Shown one piece after another: positions 1 to 10,237 of a DNA stretch of 64,000 bases. Both the position numbers and the translations under genes were made by a program. The notes beneath the pieces are model-generated. The model ran no database searches. It was given only the letters and a program-made list of their open reading frames with translations, and was not told where the DNA came from. The DNA is from Rhodotorula mucilaginosa (taxonomy: Eukaryota > Basidiomycota > Microbotryomycetes > Sporidiobolales > Sporidiobolaceae), in the NCBI GenBank assembly GCA_034406715.1, contig CP137865.1, forward strand, positions 124,001 through 188,000, given 5' to 3'. Position 1 is the first letter of the stretch. Each line of letters starts with the position of its first letter.

Positions 1-3000
1 TCTCGTGCACGCTCGAGTTCACCAGCTACGCCAACCTGCAAGTACACAACATTTACGCGCCCGTCAACTCCGCCCACCGAGCCGCCTTTTTCGACGCCCT
101 CGCCTTCGCGCCCACCGACCCGCGCTCTTTCGTCCTCGGCGGCGACTTGAACGACTGCCCCGACCCGAAAATCGACCGAAAGAACCAGTCCACCTCGCAC
201 GGTCACCATTGGAAACGGCTCGCGCAGAAACTACCGACAGACTCCGTTGACGCAGTTCGCGAGCTTCATCAGGACAAGCCCCTTTTCACTCGCCCTCACC
301 GCTCACGGACTGGAGAAACCATGTCTTGGTCTCGGATTGACCACCTCTTGACCTCCGCTGACCTACTTCCTCACCTGCAGAGAACTGACATTCTTTACAC
401 AGCGCCAGCATCTGATCACCGACCAGTCCGACTCCGCCTCCGCCTTCCCCAACTCTCGCCCTCACTAACCGGCATGCAGACTGCGCTGACGTTGCCGGTC
501 ACGTCAGCCTGCGTCCGACGAACGCACCCCGCCACCTTCCGAGAGGACGCCTTCAAAAGTCTGCTTGCCGACTTTTTCGCCGCCCGCGACAAGGCCGCTC
601 TCGACACCGCCGCTCCACCACCGGCCCACCCGGAGTGGGAGAACTTACGGGTACAGATCGAGAGTTTAGCAGCGGAGTATGCGAATGGGCGGGCCCTGGA
701 GCGAAAAGCTCGTACGCGAGTAGCCGAGATGACCATCGCAGATCTTGAGGCCAAACCCACCATGTCACCACTCGAGAAAGCGCACTACGATCATGCCCTG
801 GTAGAACTGAAGTCTTTGCAACGTGTTCAGCTCGAGACCATTGCCCTCCGCGGACGCTTACCTCTCCTGCCCGATGCCAGCACTGATGCTGCAGCGCTTG
901 CAGCCCGCGTCAAACCGGGTCTAAAGCGCTGCACCTTTCCCTCCATAGCCGCAGACGGCCAACAGCTTACTAATATTGACGCAGCTCTTGCCGCCACTGA
1001 CGCTCATTTTGCAGCACTCTTTACGCCGCCACCCCGAGACCCTGACCAAGTTGAAACAGCTCGAGCCGCGTTGCTCGCCCCGCTCCGACGCAGCGACCCG
1101 TCCTCCGACCCCCGCTTTGCACGCGCGCTGCCGCGCAACCTCGCCGAGCGACTCGAGGAACCGTTCCGCCTTGAGGAGGTGAAAGCGGCAATTCGCAGCG
1201 CGCCCGCTTCCTCAAGTCCGGGCCCCGGAGGCCTCCCGTACGAGTTCTACAAGACCAATACTGAGCTCCTCGCCCCGCGCCTGCTCGCCGCCTTCAACTC
1301 GCTGTGGGAGACTCAGTCGATGCCGCGCACTTTCCAAGTCGCCCATGTCCGGCTCCTTCTCAAGAACAAACCCGGCCTTGAGCCTACATCCCTGAGTTCA
1401 TACCGTCCCATCTCCCTCCGAGAAGCCGATTATCGCCTCCTAGCGCGAGTCCTCGTTGCCCGCATTAACCCAGCGCTCCGAGCTGCCCTCCCCCCGTCGC
1501 AGGTTGGCTTCGTTCCGGGCCGACTTGCCGCCGATGCAGGACGACACCTGCAGTTCGTACTCGACGAAGTGCGCCACCTCGACCTCCCGCACGCGGCGCT
1601 TCTCTCGCTCGACCAAGAGAAGGCGTACGACCGCGTCGATCACGACTGGATTTTCGCCTGTTTCGACAGCTACGGTTTCGGTCCGCGATTCTCGACCCTC
1701 CTTCGGCAGATCTACAACGGCGACACCCTCAAGGCCCGCTACAACATTAACGGTTCCTTTCCCCCGGAATCGCATTGAAAACAGGCTTGCCGCAGGGCGA
1801 TCCGCTTTCATGCGCAACCTGGCTTCTCACTTTCCAACCCTTTCTTGACGCCCTGAGCATCAGAAAAGTTGCACTGACTCTCCACAATCCAATCCTTACT
1901 TGCCACGCAGAAATTTTGACGACTCTCGCCTTCGCCGACGACTCGATTTTTGTCGCCGACTCGCTCTCCCACGCTCTCCCCGCGCTCAACAACCTCGCCA
2001 CAGATTGGGCCCTTGGCGCGAATGGTCGAATCAACACCACAAAGACGGAGGCGCTCGCCATTGGAACTGAGGCTCGGAGTGACCCGCGAGCGGCAACGGT
2101 CAAATGGTCCAATGACGAGTCCTTCGCTCTCTGGGTTGGTTTCCCCATAGCGCGCGGAGGTCCCCCGGACGACTTCTACGCCCTCCTTCCCGCCAAGATC
2201 CGCCGGCGCCTACACACCTTCGGCGGCATTTATGCGTCCCGAAGGACGCGCGCCATCCTGAGTAACGAGATCGCAATCTCCTATTCCCTCCATCTGCTCT
2301 CTTTCTCCCCCGCTTCTCCGACGTTCCTTGCTGACTTGCGCAAATCCATTCTTGACTTTGTGTGGGGGGGCAAGACCTCCCATGCAGTTCGCGCAGATAT
2401 CGTCTTCCTACCGACACGACTCGGCGGGCTCGGCGCAATTGACCCCGTCGCCGTCGACACCGCCAACAGCTTACGCTTCCTTGATCGACTCCTCGCTCCC
2501 TGCGGCACCCTGTGGCACCACCTCGCCCTCAGCTCGTACCGCCGTAGCGCGCTCGCGGCGAAGGATCCGACCATCAGTGTCCGCCCCCCCCCGAGACCTG
2601 GCCCTGGGCGCTCTTCCGACCAGTTGCGACGCCACCAGCAAAGAGCGACGATCGCTTCTGGCACCGCATCGCGGCCGCAGCGCGCTCTCACCCACCGACT
2701 ATCGACCCTGCCCTCCTCTCAACGGCTTCGGCACTCTCGCTCCCTCCCGCTTTCTTCTCCGCGGACCCCCGGCTTCGCTCCTTCCACGCACTGGCCGCTT
2801 TGTACTATCAGGACTCGCTGGCCGAGCTCCCTCCCGGTTACTACTCACTGCCTCCCAGCCTTCCAAGAACAGCACCAGCACAAGGCGGCAAAAGCGGGAG
2901 CCATCGGGCTTGGCTCGACTATCTCAACGGCGACGCTCGACTCGCCCAGCTACTCCCGCTCTCACCGCCACGAGACCTCGCCATCGCCCGCGCAAAGCGC

Positions 3001-3887
3001 CTCATCACGCTCCCCCCGCCGATGGCGCCCGCACCCGCAGCGTTCACGACCCTCACCCTGCCGCACGGATTCTCAACCGGCGCCGCGCGCAAGGCGCTTG
3101 CCGCAAGAGCGTCAATCTGCTCAATCTCACCGCGACTCGACTCACTCTTCAGTGCCCCGCCATCGTCCGACCAGGTGGAACGAGTTTGGCGGTGGATCTG
3201 GACGGCGCCGGCGCTGTCGAGGGAGTCGGAACACCACTGGCTCCTCCTGCACGGCGCGTTGCGCACGCGGCGGAGACTACACGTCATGGGGGTCGCTGAC
3301 TCAGACTCGTGTCTACACTGCGGGGAGTCAGATTCCCTTTCTCACGCCCTCTTCACCTGCCCTTCCTCCGCTGCCTTCTGGACCTTCCTCTCCGCTCTGC
3401 TGTCAGACGCTTGCGGACAGATATTCACTGACACCACCTTTTCTGCAGAACAGATTCTACTCGGTCTCCCCCTCCTCCACGCCAACGCGCCTCCGGACCG
3501 TCGCCCCTTCCTCCGCGCCGTCGTCGCCGTCGCCATCACTACCCTTTGGGGGCGCCGCCTCGACTTCCTCCACCATGAAGGCTCAACACCGCTGTGCGAC
3601 AACCCGCAAGATCTGGCTGCGAAAGCCTTCACCCGCGTCGCCGAACGGCTCAAATAGCGCCACATTTCCCCTCCACTCACCACCAACACCTCCATCCCTC
3701 TTATTCCTCCGTCCTGAGTGTACTGGTACCACCACTGTTGTATCCGGCTACTGTTGCCTACGGTGAATCTGCCCCATCCGGACAGATAGCCAAGCGCGGG
3801 ACCTGCCACATCGGAAACTCGCCGATTAGTAGATTTGGTTACTGAACCTTGCCGGTGTAAATAAGATTCGATACAAAAAAAAAAAAA
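1..3887 (+). mobile_element. Non-LTR retrotransposon (LINE), 5' end outside window
   Basis: A LINE-type element enters from the left edge. The open frame from base 3 holds the end of an APE-like endonuclease (GGDLND at about 136-155, SDHRPV near 412-429). A reverse transcriptase follows (RPISLREADYRLLA near 1405, VGFVPGR near 1503, LDQEKAYDRVDHDW near 1607-1650, FADDS near 1930-1945). A C-terminal zinc knuckle C-x2-C-x7-H-x4-C lies near 3309-3360, with a stop at 3655-3657. A 3' UTR and an A-tract at 3874-3887 end the element. The coding frame changes twice, at a C/G tract near 1759-1766 and at a C run near 2584-2592; I saw no in-frame stop elsewhere. The RT motifs resemble the L1/Tx1-like group. 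The target-site duplication cannot be checked because the 5' end is missing. Confidence 0.93.
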
Positions 3888-3908
3888 TAAAGCTCCTCTC
3901 CCTCTCTT

Positions 3909-4021
3909 GCTCTCCAGCAGTTCACTCTCACTGCCTGGAGAGCAGGTGTGTAGCCTCCCTCATACACTCTTCTCTCTATACTGTCATACTCACTAGCAGT
4001 TCACTCTCACTCTGGAGAGCA
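3909..4021. repeat. Hairpin and diverged repeat just after the LINE tail
   Basis: GCTCTCCAG at 3909-3917 and CTGGAGAGC at 3935-3943 form a perfect 9-bp inverted repeat around a CAGTTCACTCTCACTGC-type loop. A shortened second copy (AGCAGTTCACTCTCACTC followed by TGGAGAGCAG) lies near 3994-4021. I assign no function. Confidence 0.6.
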
Positions 4022-5938
4022 GCCTTGAACACTTCCCTCTCTGCCACGCTCTGCTCCTGAGTAGCTGCTATGCTTGGTGACATACAGGCAGAAATTTTAC
4101 ACTTGCACAATCTCCCACCTGCACCAACCTGTGCTCCTTTTTGCGTGGCTGCACCACAGCTGTAGAACTTACATTTGCCTCTTCATGCTTGATGCTGCCC
4201 TATGTCCTCTCTCAAACTCCAGGCAAATTACCGAACGCTTTCTTGCTGTAGATCCTGTAAAGTCGTGGACTGTACTATGCTGGCTTGCTTGCTACTGAGC
4301 TTTGATGAATGTTGATTTTGTGATGATATCCTGCAAGGTCTCCATGTCGGCGTCGCCGACTCATGCTCAACTCGCACCTTTGACAGTGGAGCCCTCAACT
4401 ACGAATGGCGTCAAGGATTGCAGGATCCGTCAAAGGATAGTCGGATGTTGAGTGATCAGAGCCGGACTCTCTTTCACATGCGAAATTAGCTCACTTCGCT
4501 CCCATCTTGTTCTGCTCCTCTTCTGCTTAAATTCCTAGGCTCAGTTCTCTGTCTCTTGTGACTGGGCAGAAAGAAGAGTCTACAGAGTTCCAGCCGTGCC
4601 AGTCATCGTCCGACCTCGCCTTCAGCAGCCAACACAACCTGCATATCCAATGTGCCAGCCTGCACCTCGAACTTGACCAGGTCTCGTGTGTTGCCAACAA
4701 TGGTGCCGTGAGTATATCACAGGGTTTAAGCACCGGGGACTGAACTGTTGCAATTGGAGGAGATGCAGGAAGTCAAATGATGACAGTTCCCTTCCTGACG
4801 TGCAAGAGTAGCAGCTACAATAGCTCATTCCCTCCTCGCCCATTGGCAGTTCTTCCTTTTCCTTTTATCTCCAGCCTAGGTTCTTGTATCTGTTATCTCC
4901 AGCAACCAAGGCAGAAACAAACTGCTCTGCCTTGCTCATCGCGTTGACATTGACTCTCATCCCTGTACATGACTTGCAGACAATTTGCTCACAGTGGAGT
5001 GCTCTTGCCTGCTGGCCTGGACTCTGCAATTGCTGCAGACCCCACAGATGAGCTTGACATCTGCTGGGCTTGCATTGGACCACACTGCTTGGACTTGCTC
5101 CATTCAAGTGCGTCCCCTAAGCCCTTCCCTTCCAAATCCGCTCGTTTTTGGTTTGAACTTTGCTCATAGAACACATTCACTGTCAGAATCTTATCTCTAC
5201 GAGGTTCAAGGTGAAAGTTACCTGCAAGGACTGGACAAGACATCGTGTGGTGGACGTCGAGCCTCCGTTACTACCCGGAGGAATACCCATATCAGTCAAT
5301 TGGGCTAGGTAGCACTATGTGCTGTTCTTTGCTACATTTTCTAGCAGAGCTTCCTTGTCTCGCTCCTGCTTGAGACAAGTGCGCTTTGCAGCGTTTCTTA
5401 GCTGGTTCCGCTGTCTTTGAACTGTGTCTTTGTCAAACCCAGCGGTCCAAAGGTAAGATACTGATTTGCAGGCGTAGCCCGGGTCACGGGTAGTTGTTAC
5501 TGGACTTGGATGAGCCTTCATTGTACCTTTCATTGCAGAATGCAGTTGGAAATGTCTGTCTTTCCTTTGAAAGTTTCAGGTTTGCCGCTTGTTGGCCTTG
5601 TCCCGCTCATGCGTGTACGCAGTCTTCCTTGATGCGGAGGGTTCCATGTGGTCACCTTTGGGAGACTGGCTCCGATGAGCAGTCTCGGTCATGCCGTGAC
5701 TTGGGAAGCCGACGGCAGCAGAGATGGACTTGCCACGGGGAAGCTGAGGAGCTGTTCCTCAGCGCCTCAGCTCTCGCTTCTTGTTGTCAGTTTGCGCATG
5801 TAGAGCAGGAAGAGATTGGGTGACAATGATAGGAGATTCCCTTGCGCTACAAACTGGCACGTCAGAAAGCGAGGAGAGCTCTTGAAGCGAGGAGATCTTG
5901 GACTCACAAGCAGACAAGTCCGACCTGTCTCCCACGTT

Positions 5939-6056
5939 GCACAGGCCGTACCTCTGTACAGCACGGGATACGGGGGCCTGTGCCCCGTGCGCTCCCCCAT
6001 TGAGCAAAAGTCAAGATTTTCACGCCCGTGCCCGTTGCACGGGAGGTCCCGGGCAC
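5939..6056. repeat. Nested inverted repeats built on GCACGGG / CCCGTGC
   Basis: GCACAGGCC at 5939-5947 pairs with GGCCTGTGC at 5976-5984. Inside and after this, GCACGGG (5961-5967, 6037-6043) alternates with CCCGTGC (5984-5990, 6025-6031). The block could fold into overlapping hairpins. It may be a relic of a transposon terminus; nothing else supports that. Confidence 0.55.
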
Positions 6057-6977
6057 AGGACAACATTCCCTGGAGTGATACAGGGAGCATGTAAGTAACC
6101 GTCAACTGAGCATCATTTAAGTGCATTTCTTCCTCTATCCTGGCAAGTGAGGAGTTAAGAGAAGGTTGGCACCACAAAGACAAATTCAGTGGGCCTCTTT
6201 TGAGCTCTCATCTCCATCCATTGGATCTTTGGAGCGAGAGCAAGAGATGAACACTGCAGATCTTGTCTCATAAAGCACAGGGATGAGGAAGCCACTACCA
6301 CGCGGCACGCGCGCGTCTGCAAAATCCTTCCTCCGCGTGCACCTGAATTACTCGTGATCAACTCATGCAGCACTTTTGCAGTCTGGACCTGGTATATTGC
6401 CCGGCTGATCCCTGCAAACCGGTTAATAACCATTCCCTTGCCTGGTACGTTGAAGTGAGCCTGCAGTGGTGAGCACCGTGAACTTATGTGCAAACGCTTC
6501 AGACTTTCAAGGCAACTCCAGATCTGACTTGATCGCCTCTGCAGTTCTCTTCAGGCAAGTAATGAGGTTGTTCCACTTAGTGTTCAGGCAGGGTATGGGG
6601 TTGTTCCACTTGGTGTGTAACAGGGAGAGGTGGGATATGCAAGCAATTGGATGCAAGCAATTGGAGTACCAGCTTAAAAGTGTTCCGGAAGAAAGTGCAC
6701 AAGCGCCTCAGCTGACAGAGGCAGAACAGCAGGAGGGGCCATTTCTCCTCCGTCGCTCCGATTCCAAAGAAACTGAGGTTTGAAGAAAGTCAGAACAGGT
6801 ACCCCACATCCATTGTTGACACCCCAATGTCTTTCAGCTATCCACTGACGAGCAGTAGGCTTGCTTGTAGCTAGGGCGTGGACCTGAAGTGCATTTTCGG
6901 GTAAAATCAGAATCTCGCACAGGCGCGCTTGCACTTTGCTTATTATATATGTCAAACTTGTGCCAGTTAACATCGAT

Positions 6978-7059
6978 GGCCGCGTGGCCCAATGGCAAGG
7001 CGTCTGACTACGATTCAGCGTATATCAGGAGACTCTGGGTTCGAGCCCCAGCGTGGTCA
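6978..7059 (+). tRNA. tRNA-Arg (ACG), intron of 10 nt
   Basis: The acceptor strands GGCCGCG (6978-6984) and CGTGGTC (7052-7058) pair with two G-U wobbles, followed by discriminator A at 7059. The D stem is GCC/GGC. The anticodon stem TCTGA (7003-7007) pairs with TCAGG (7025-7029). The mature loop is CTACGA plus A7024, giving anticodon ACG. Ten bases (7014-7023) lie one nucleotide 3' of the anticodon, the canonical tRNA intron position. The T arm CTGGG-TTCGAGC-CCCAG is perfect and provides the B box. Genomic sequence ends before CCA, as expected for a eukaryote. Confidence 0.93.
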
Positions 7060-7063
7060 ATTC

Positions 7064-7070
7064 TTTTTTT
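7064..7070 (+). terminator. Pol III T-run terminator of tRNA-Arg
   Basis: Seven T in a row begin five bases after the discriminator base of the tRNA-Arg gene. Confidence 0.85.
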
Positions 7071-7071
7071 C

Positions 7072-7560
7072 CCCCCAACCGGTCTTTATTCTTCTTGGGC
7101 AGCAACTGCTTGTGCTAGCTCTCCTCTTTGTGGTATATCAACAATGACTGCATCTGACTGACACAGCCTGGGACACCCTAGCTAGGAAGCTGTCTGAATG
7201 GATTGACTTGCAATGAAGCGGCAAGCCTCCCAGTCGAACGCAGCTTGCTTAAAGTGCACGTGCAGAGAAGCTCCTTCAGGTACTATCTTCAGGGGAGAGA
7301 AAAATGCATTGTATGCTGGCTGAAGCCACTGCCCGCTGTGAGTGTTACAAAGCAAGAGGCCTTTCTTTGGGTTGACTCCCTCCGGCTATTCCAAGGCAGT
7401 ATAGACTACAGAATATGCAGTGCAAGCCAAGCTTGCTCGCGCTTGAACAGATTCATTCCTGAGAGCCTGTGGCCTGCGCAGCGAGTGCCTGTGCTCCTTG
7501 TCGCTGCGGAACACAAAACAGCAATATGTGTTTACCAAAAAAAGCCTGCCTTTCATCAAA
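7072..7560. other. Spacer between tRNA-Arg and tRNA-Phe, no gene seen
   Basis: AT-richer DNA. A weak open frame is present but has no family motif and no codon bias like that of the neighbouring genes. I see nothing else in it. Confidence 0.5.
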
Positions 7561-7651
7561 GGCGCTTTAGCTCAGTTGGGAGAGCGACAGACTGAAGCTT
7601 CGATTCGAGCTGCACTTCTGCAGGTCTCCGGTTCAATCCCGGAAAGCGCCA
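7561..7651 (+). tRNA. tRNA-Phe (GAA), intron of 18 nt
   Basis: Acceptor GGCGCTT (7561-7567) pairs perfectly with AAGCGCC (7644-7650), with discriminator A7651. The D arm is GCTC-AGTTGGGA-GAGC. The anticodon loop reads CTGAAG, anticodon GAA, followed by an 18-nt intron starting one base 3' of the anticodon. The anticodon stem ACAGA/TCTGC has four pairs and an A-C mismatch at the outer position. The T arm TCCGG-TTCAATC-CCGGA is intact. Four T at 7656-7659 and eight T at 7683-7690 can terminate Pol III. Confidence 0.93.
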
Positions 7652-7682
7652 TATCTTTTACCGAGGTTGGCTCTGCCCCTTG

Positions 7683-7690
7683 TTTTTTTT
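7683..7690 (+). terminator. Back-up Pol III T-run after tRNA-Phe
   Basis: Eight T in a row 32 bases after the tRNA. A shorter run of four T lies closer, at 7656-7659. Confidence 0.6.
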
Positions 7691-8100
7691 GCTTTATTCT
7701 TGAGTCCTGCCTGCAGCTGCACCTGGGTACTTGGTTGTATACAATGCTCCCTAGAATGACATTGGATTCCAGCAACAGCAATGTGTACCTGTGTTCTGGA
7801 TGTCAGACAGGGTGCTTGCCTAGTTGCAGGGTGCACCACTCTCAACTTTCAAGCTCGTTTTGAGAGAACAGCGAGAGCCTGACGGCCTGGCCTCAAGTGT
7901 TCGGTTTCAAGGAGTTGCGACTGCGAGATGGGAGTGCGAAAGTCTGTCTCTCAGACTTCAGTTTTGAGAGCGGTGGCCTTTAAAGTTTAGACGCCTTAGC
8001 CCTTGAAATGCTGGCTCGAGCCTTGCACTTTGGAATCAGCGGGGCTAATATGCGACAAAAAGTAGTTAGTGAAGTTCTCATTAGAACAAGCGGGAGAGAG

Positions 8101-8198
8101 ACTCAAAATGGTCAGCGGAAAGTGGACAAAGCCGAGACGGCTGCGAGAGACTCAGAATGGTCAGCGGAAAGTGGACAAAGCTGAGACGGCTGCGCAAC
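8101..8198. repeat. 49-bp tandem duplication
   Basis: The unit 8101-8149 is repeated at 8150-8198 with only a few substitutions; both contain GGTCAGCGGAAAGTGGACAA. The near-identity points to a recent local duplication. Confidence 0.85.
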
Positions 8199-8367
8199 CG
8201 AAGTTACCAAAGGGAACTTGGAAGCCAGGCGCAGCCAGCCCAGCAGAGAGAACGATCCTGAGATCCACACAACAATCTTTACCTCATCCAGTCTGCAATG
8301 CATTCAGCACTTTGGGGTCAGTGCAATGCGAGACTAGGCAGTGTAAGGCATCCAAAACAACAGTACA

Positions 8368-8475
8368 TAGCGAGCCCTTCAGAGCTCAAAAAAGATGACA
8401 GAACAGGGAGTCATATCTGAGTTATTCAACTGTAGCGAGCCCTTCAGATCTCAGAAGAGATGAGAGAAGGGAGAC
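8368..8475. repeat. Diverged direct repeat, about 40 bp, spaced 65 bp
   Basis: TAGCGAGCCCTTCAGA occurs at 8368-8383 and 8433-8448. Similarity continues for about 25 more bases in both copies (CTCA, GA-rich, GATGA, AGGGA). Confidence 0.75.
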
Positions 8476-8580
8476 AACAGGAGTGGGTTTCCCAGGCTGT
8501 CTGCTGCCCAGAGGTCTGAGGAAGAAGAATCACCATGTATGCCGTCCCTTCTCAAGAGATCTACCGAACAAAAGCGAAGC

Positions 8581-8586
8581 AAAAAA
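8581..8586 (-). terminator. Pol III terminator of tRNA-Glu copy 1
   Basis: Six T on the minus strand a few bases after the tRNA 3' end. The same GCAAAAAAGGTTTT context recurs at 8854-8868 beside copy 2. Confidence 0.8.
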
Positions 8587-8590
8587 GGTT

Positions 8591-8680
8591 TTCCCCATCC
8601 GGGAGTCGAACCCGGGCCGCCTCGGTGCATCGGGAAGAAGCAATGAAAACGAGGTATCATAGCCGTTAGACTAATGAGGA
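8591..8680 (-). tRNA. tRNA-Glu (UUC) copy 1, intron of 18 nt
   Basis: Read on the minus strand, acceptor TCCTCAT pairs with ATGGGGA and discriminator A. The D arm carries TAGTCTAACGGCTA, typical of tRNA-Glu. The anticodon stem CCTCG/CGAGG encloses TTTTCA plus C, anticodon TTC. An 18-nt intron occupies 8626-8643, one base 3' of the anticodon. The T arm CCGGG-TTCGACT-CCCGG is perfect. The mature 72-nt sequence is identical to that of the second copy at 8887-8971. Six A at 8581-8586 (T on this strand) terminate it. Confidence 0.95.
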
Positions 8681-8855
8681 CGCATGAGAGCGATTGATGC
8701 AATTTGCCGCACAGATCACACGCTTCCTGGTCAAGCACAAAGTGAACCGTCTGTTGCCCCTGACGAGTCCTAGGCCCCCATGATTGCCACCGGTTTCATC
8801 GCAAGCAGGACAGAACCAAGGGATATAGATGAAGTTCAACTCCACACCCGCCAGC

Positions 8856-8861
8856 AAAAAA
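8856..8861 (-). terminator. Distal Pol III T-run after tRNA-Glu copy 2
   Basis: Six T on the minus strand about 25 bases after copy 2. Four T lie closer, at 8879-8882. The flank is shared with copy 1. Confidence 0.6.
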
Positions 8862-8886
8862 GGTTTTCAGCTGAAAGCAAAAGACA

Positions 8887-8971
8887 TTCCCCATCCGGGA
8901 GTCGAACCCGGGCCGCCTCGGTGCAGTAAATGCTTGAAAACGAGGTATCATAGCCGTTAGACTAATGAGGA
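8887..8971 (-). tRNA. tRNA-Glu (UUC) copy 2, intron of 13 nt
   Basis: Same acceptor, D, anticodon and T arms as the copy at 8591-8680, base for base in the mature part. The intron differs: 13 nt at 8922-8934 against 18 nt in copy 1; only its 3' end, TGCA on the tRNA strand, is the same. Anticodon TTC. The two genes lie on the same strand about 200 bp apart, so they look like a tandem duplication whose introns then diverged. Confidence 0.95.
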
Positions 8972-9101
8972 CTTCATGAAGTGGTTCCTAAATTCGTTTA
9001 CATATAGCTGCAAAGTTGAGACCCACTCGAAAGGGCTAGCACGTGATACGCGGAGAGGACCTCATGAGACCGCTATCTCGCCCAAAGCCTTCTCCGACCC
9101 G

Positions 9102-10020
9102 ATGCGGCGTGCTCTGCTCTTGATCGACATCCAGAACGACTTCCTGCCACCGCACGGTGCGCTCGCCGTTCCGCAGGGCGACGCGATTCTGCCCTGCGTC
9201 TATCGACTGCTCGAGGAGGGCGAATGGGCAGTTGTTCTAGCGTCGCAAGTGAGCTCGCCAGGGTCATGGGTGGAATGGAACGGGCTCTCCAGTGACCCTC
9301 CGCGTTCTCTGCAGGACTATCACCCGCCTCGACATGTCTCCTTCGCCTCGCGATGGCCGGGTGGGAAACCGTTCACGAGTCAGACGACGCAGCATCCGCG
9401 GACACGACGGGAAATTAGGCAGGAGCTGTGGCCGGACCACTGTGTGCAAGGCACACCCGGCTGTGAGTTCGAGCGAGGCGTACAAGAGAGGCTCGATGAG
9501 AGGCGACGTCGCGACGGTTCCGATTCCTGCAACGTCATACAAAAGGTACGCAGTATAGCCTCTCTCAAGCCCTGAAACTCAACAGCTCTGCTGAATGCCC
9601 CCCGCCGGGTCCTGCTTCGCCAGGGAATTGATGTCGACCTCGACGCATACTCGGCTTTCGCTGTGCTACTGGCGGAGCAAGACACAGAATCCGACCCGGC
9701 TCATTCCACTCTAGCCCGGCTACTGAATGGTGCGGTGCGCGACAAACACCCTCGACTCCCCCGGCATTGACGCCAAGCTTTTGTCTGCAGATGCGGAGGT
9801 CGAACAGATTGTCGTGGTCGGCCTCGCGCTCGACTTTTGCGTCCGCCAAAGCGTGAGCGACGCGGTCAAGGTCCGCGAAGCATTGGGAAAGCAATGGGAT
9901 ATTGTAGTTGTACGGGAAGGGGTCAAAAGCGTCGATCCGGACCAGAAGCAGTTGGTGACTGAAGATCTTCAGGCGCAAGGTGTCCGCTTCCTCGGGGTCC
10001 AGGATCTCCTCCCGCCGTAG
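9102..10020 (+). CDS. PNC1: Nicotinamidase (Pnc1-type, isochorismatase-like hydrolase)
   Basis: Converts nicotinamide to nicotinate in the NAD salvage pathway. Four exons fit: 9102-9248, 9315-9545, 9624-9729 and 9791-10020, giving 237 aa, close to the family size. The start opens with LLIDIQNDF, where Asp9 is the expected catalytic Asp. DYHPPRHVSF matches the metal-binding DWHPxxH segment, and WPDHCVQGTPG follows. VIQK joined to GIDVDLDAYSAF supplies the Lys region, and GLALDFCV carries the nucleophilic Cys. The spliced frame is open throughout and all introns are GT..AG. An upstream in-frame start near 8976 would run into the tRNA-Glu flank and lacks conservation. The gene ends tail-to-tail with the cornichon gene. 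Confidence 0.93.
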
Positions 10021-10237
10021 CACTCGCTAGATCCCCTTTGTTGATGCACATCATGTACGAAGCCCACATCTCGGTATCTGCGCTTAGCCCCCCAGGACGC
10101 GCGATTTATTTGCTCACTGCCTCGCGTTACAAGTGGAATCATCAGGTGGATCTTTTCGCAAGGTCCGATAGATAGACAGACCCGCCTGCACACAGATTAA
10201 CGCCGTCCTGCACGTCTCCTATTGCGTCGTGATGCCT

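Larger units (their letters stand above)
3888..6977. other. AT-richer stretch without a recognisable protein gene
   Basis: Base composition falls clearly below the GC-rich genes elsewhere in the window, and no reading frame shows conserved motifs or the strong GC third-position bias of the neighbouring genes. It contains short direct and inverted repeats (listed separately) and nothing that I can recognise as a protein or RNA gene. It could be old transposon debris, a heterochromatic or pericentromeric stretch, or subtelomeric DNA; the sequence does not decide. Confidence 0.6.
7652..8590. other. Spacer between tRNA-Phe and the tRNA-Glu pair
   Basis: No protein gene recognised. It holds a 49-bp tandem duplication and a diverged direct repeat (listed separately). 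Confidence 0.5.

Noticed and set aside
3888-6977. Calling this region a centromere
   Set aside because: Lower GC and repeats are compatible with it, but nothing in the sequence is specific; kept only as a question in the findings.
1-9100. CRISPR arrays, phage or bacterial insertion elements
   Set aside because: No regularly spaced repeats, and spliceosomal introns, tRNA introns and a LINE show that the DNA is eukaryotic.
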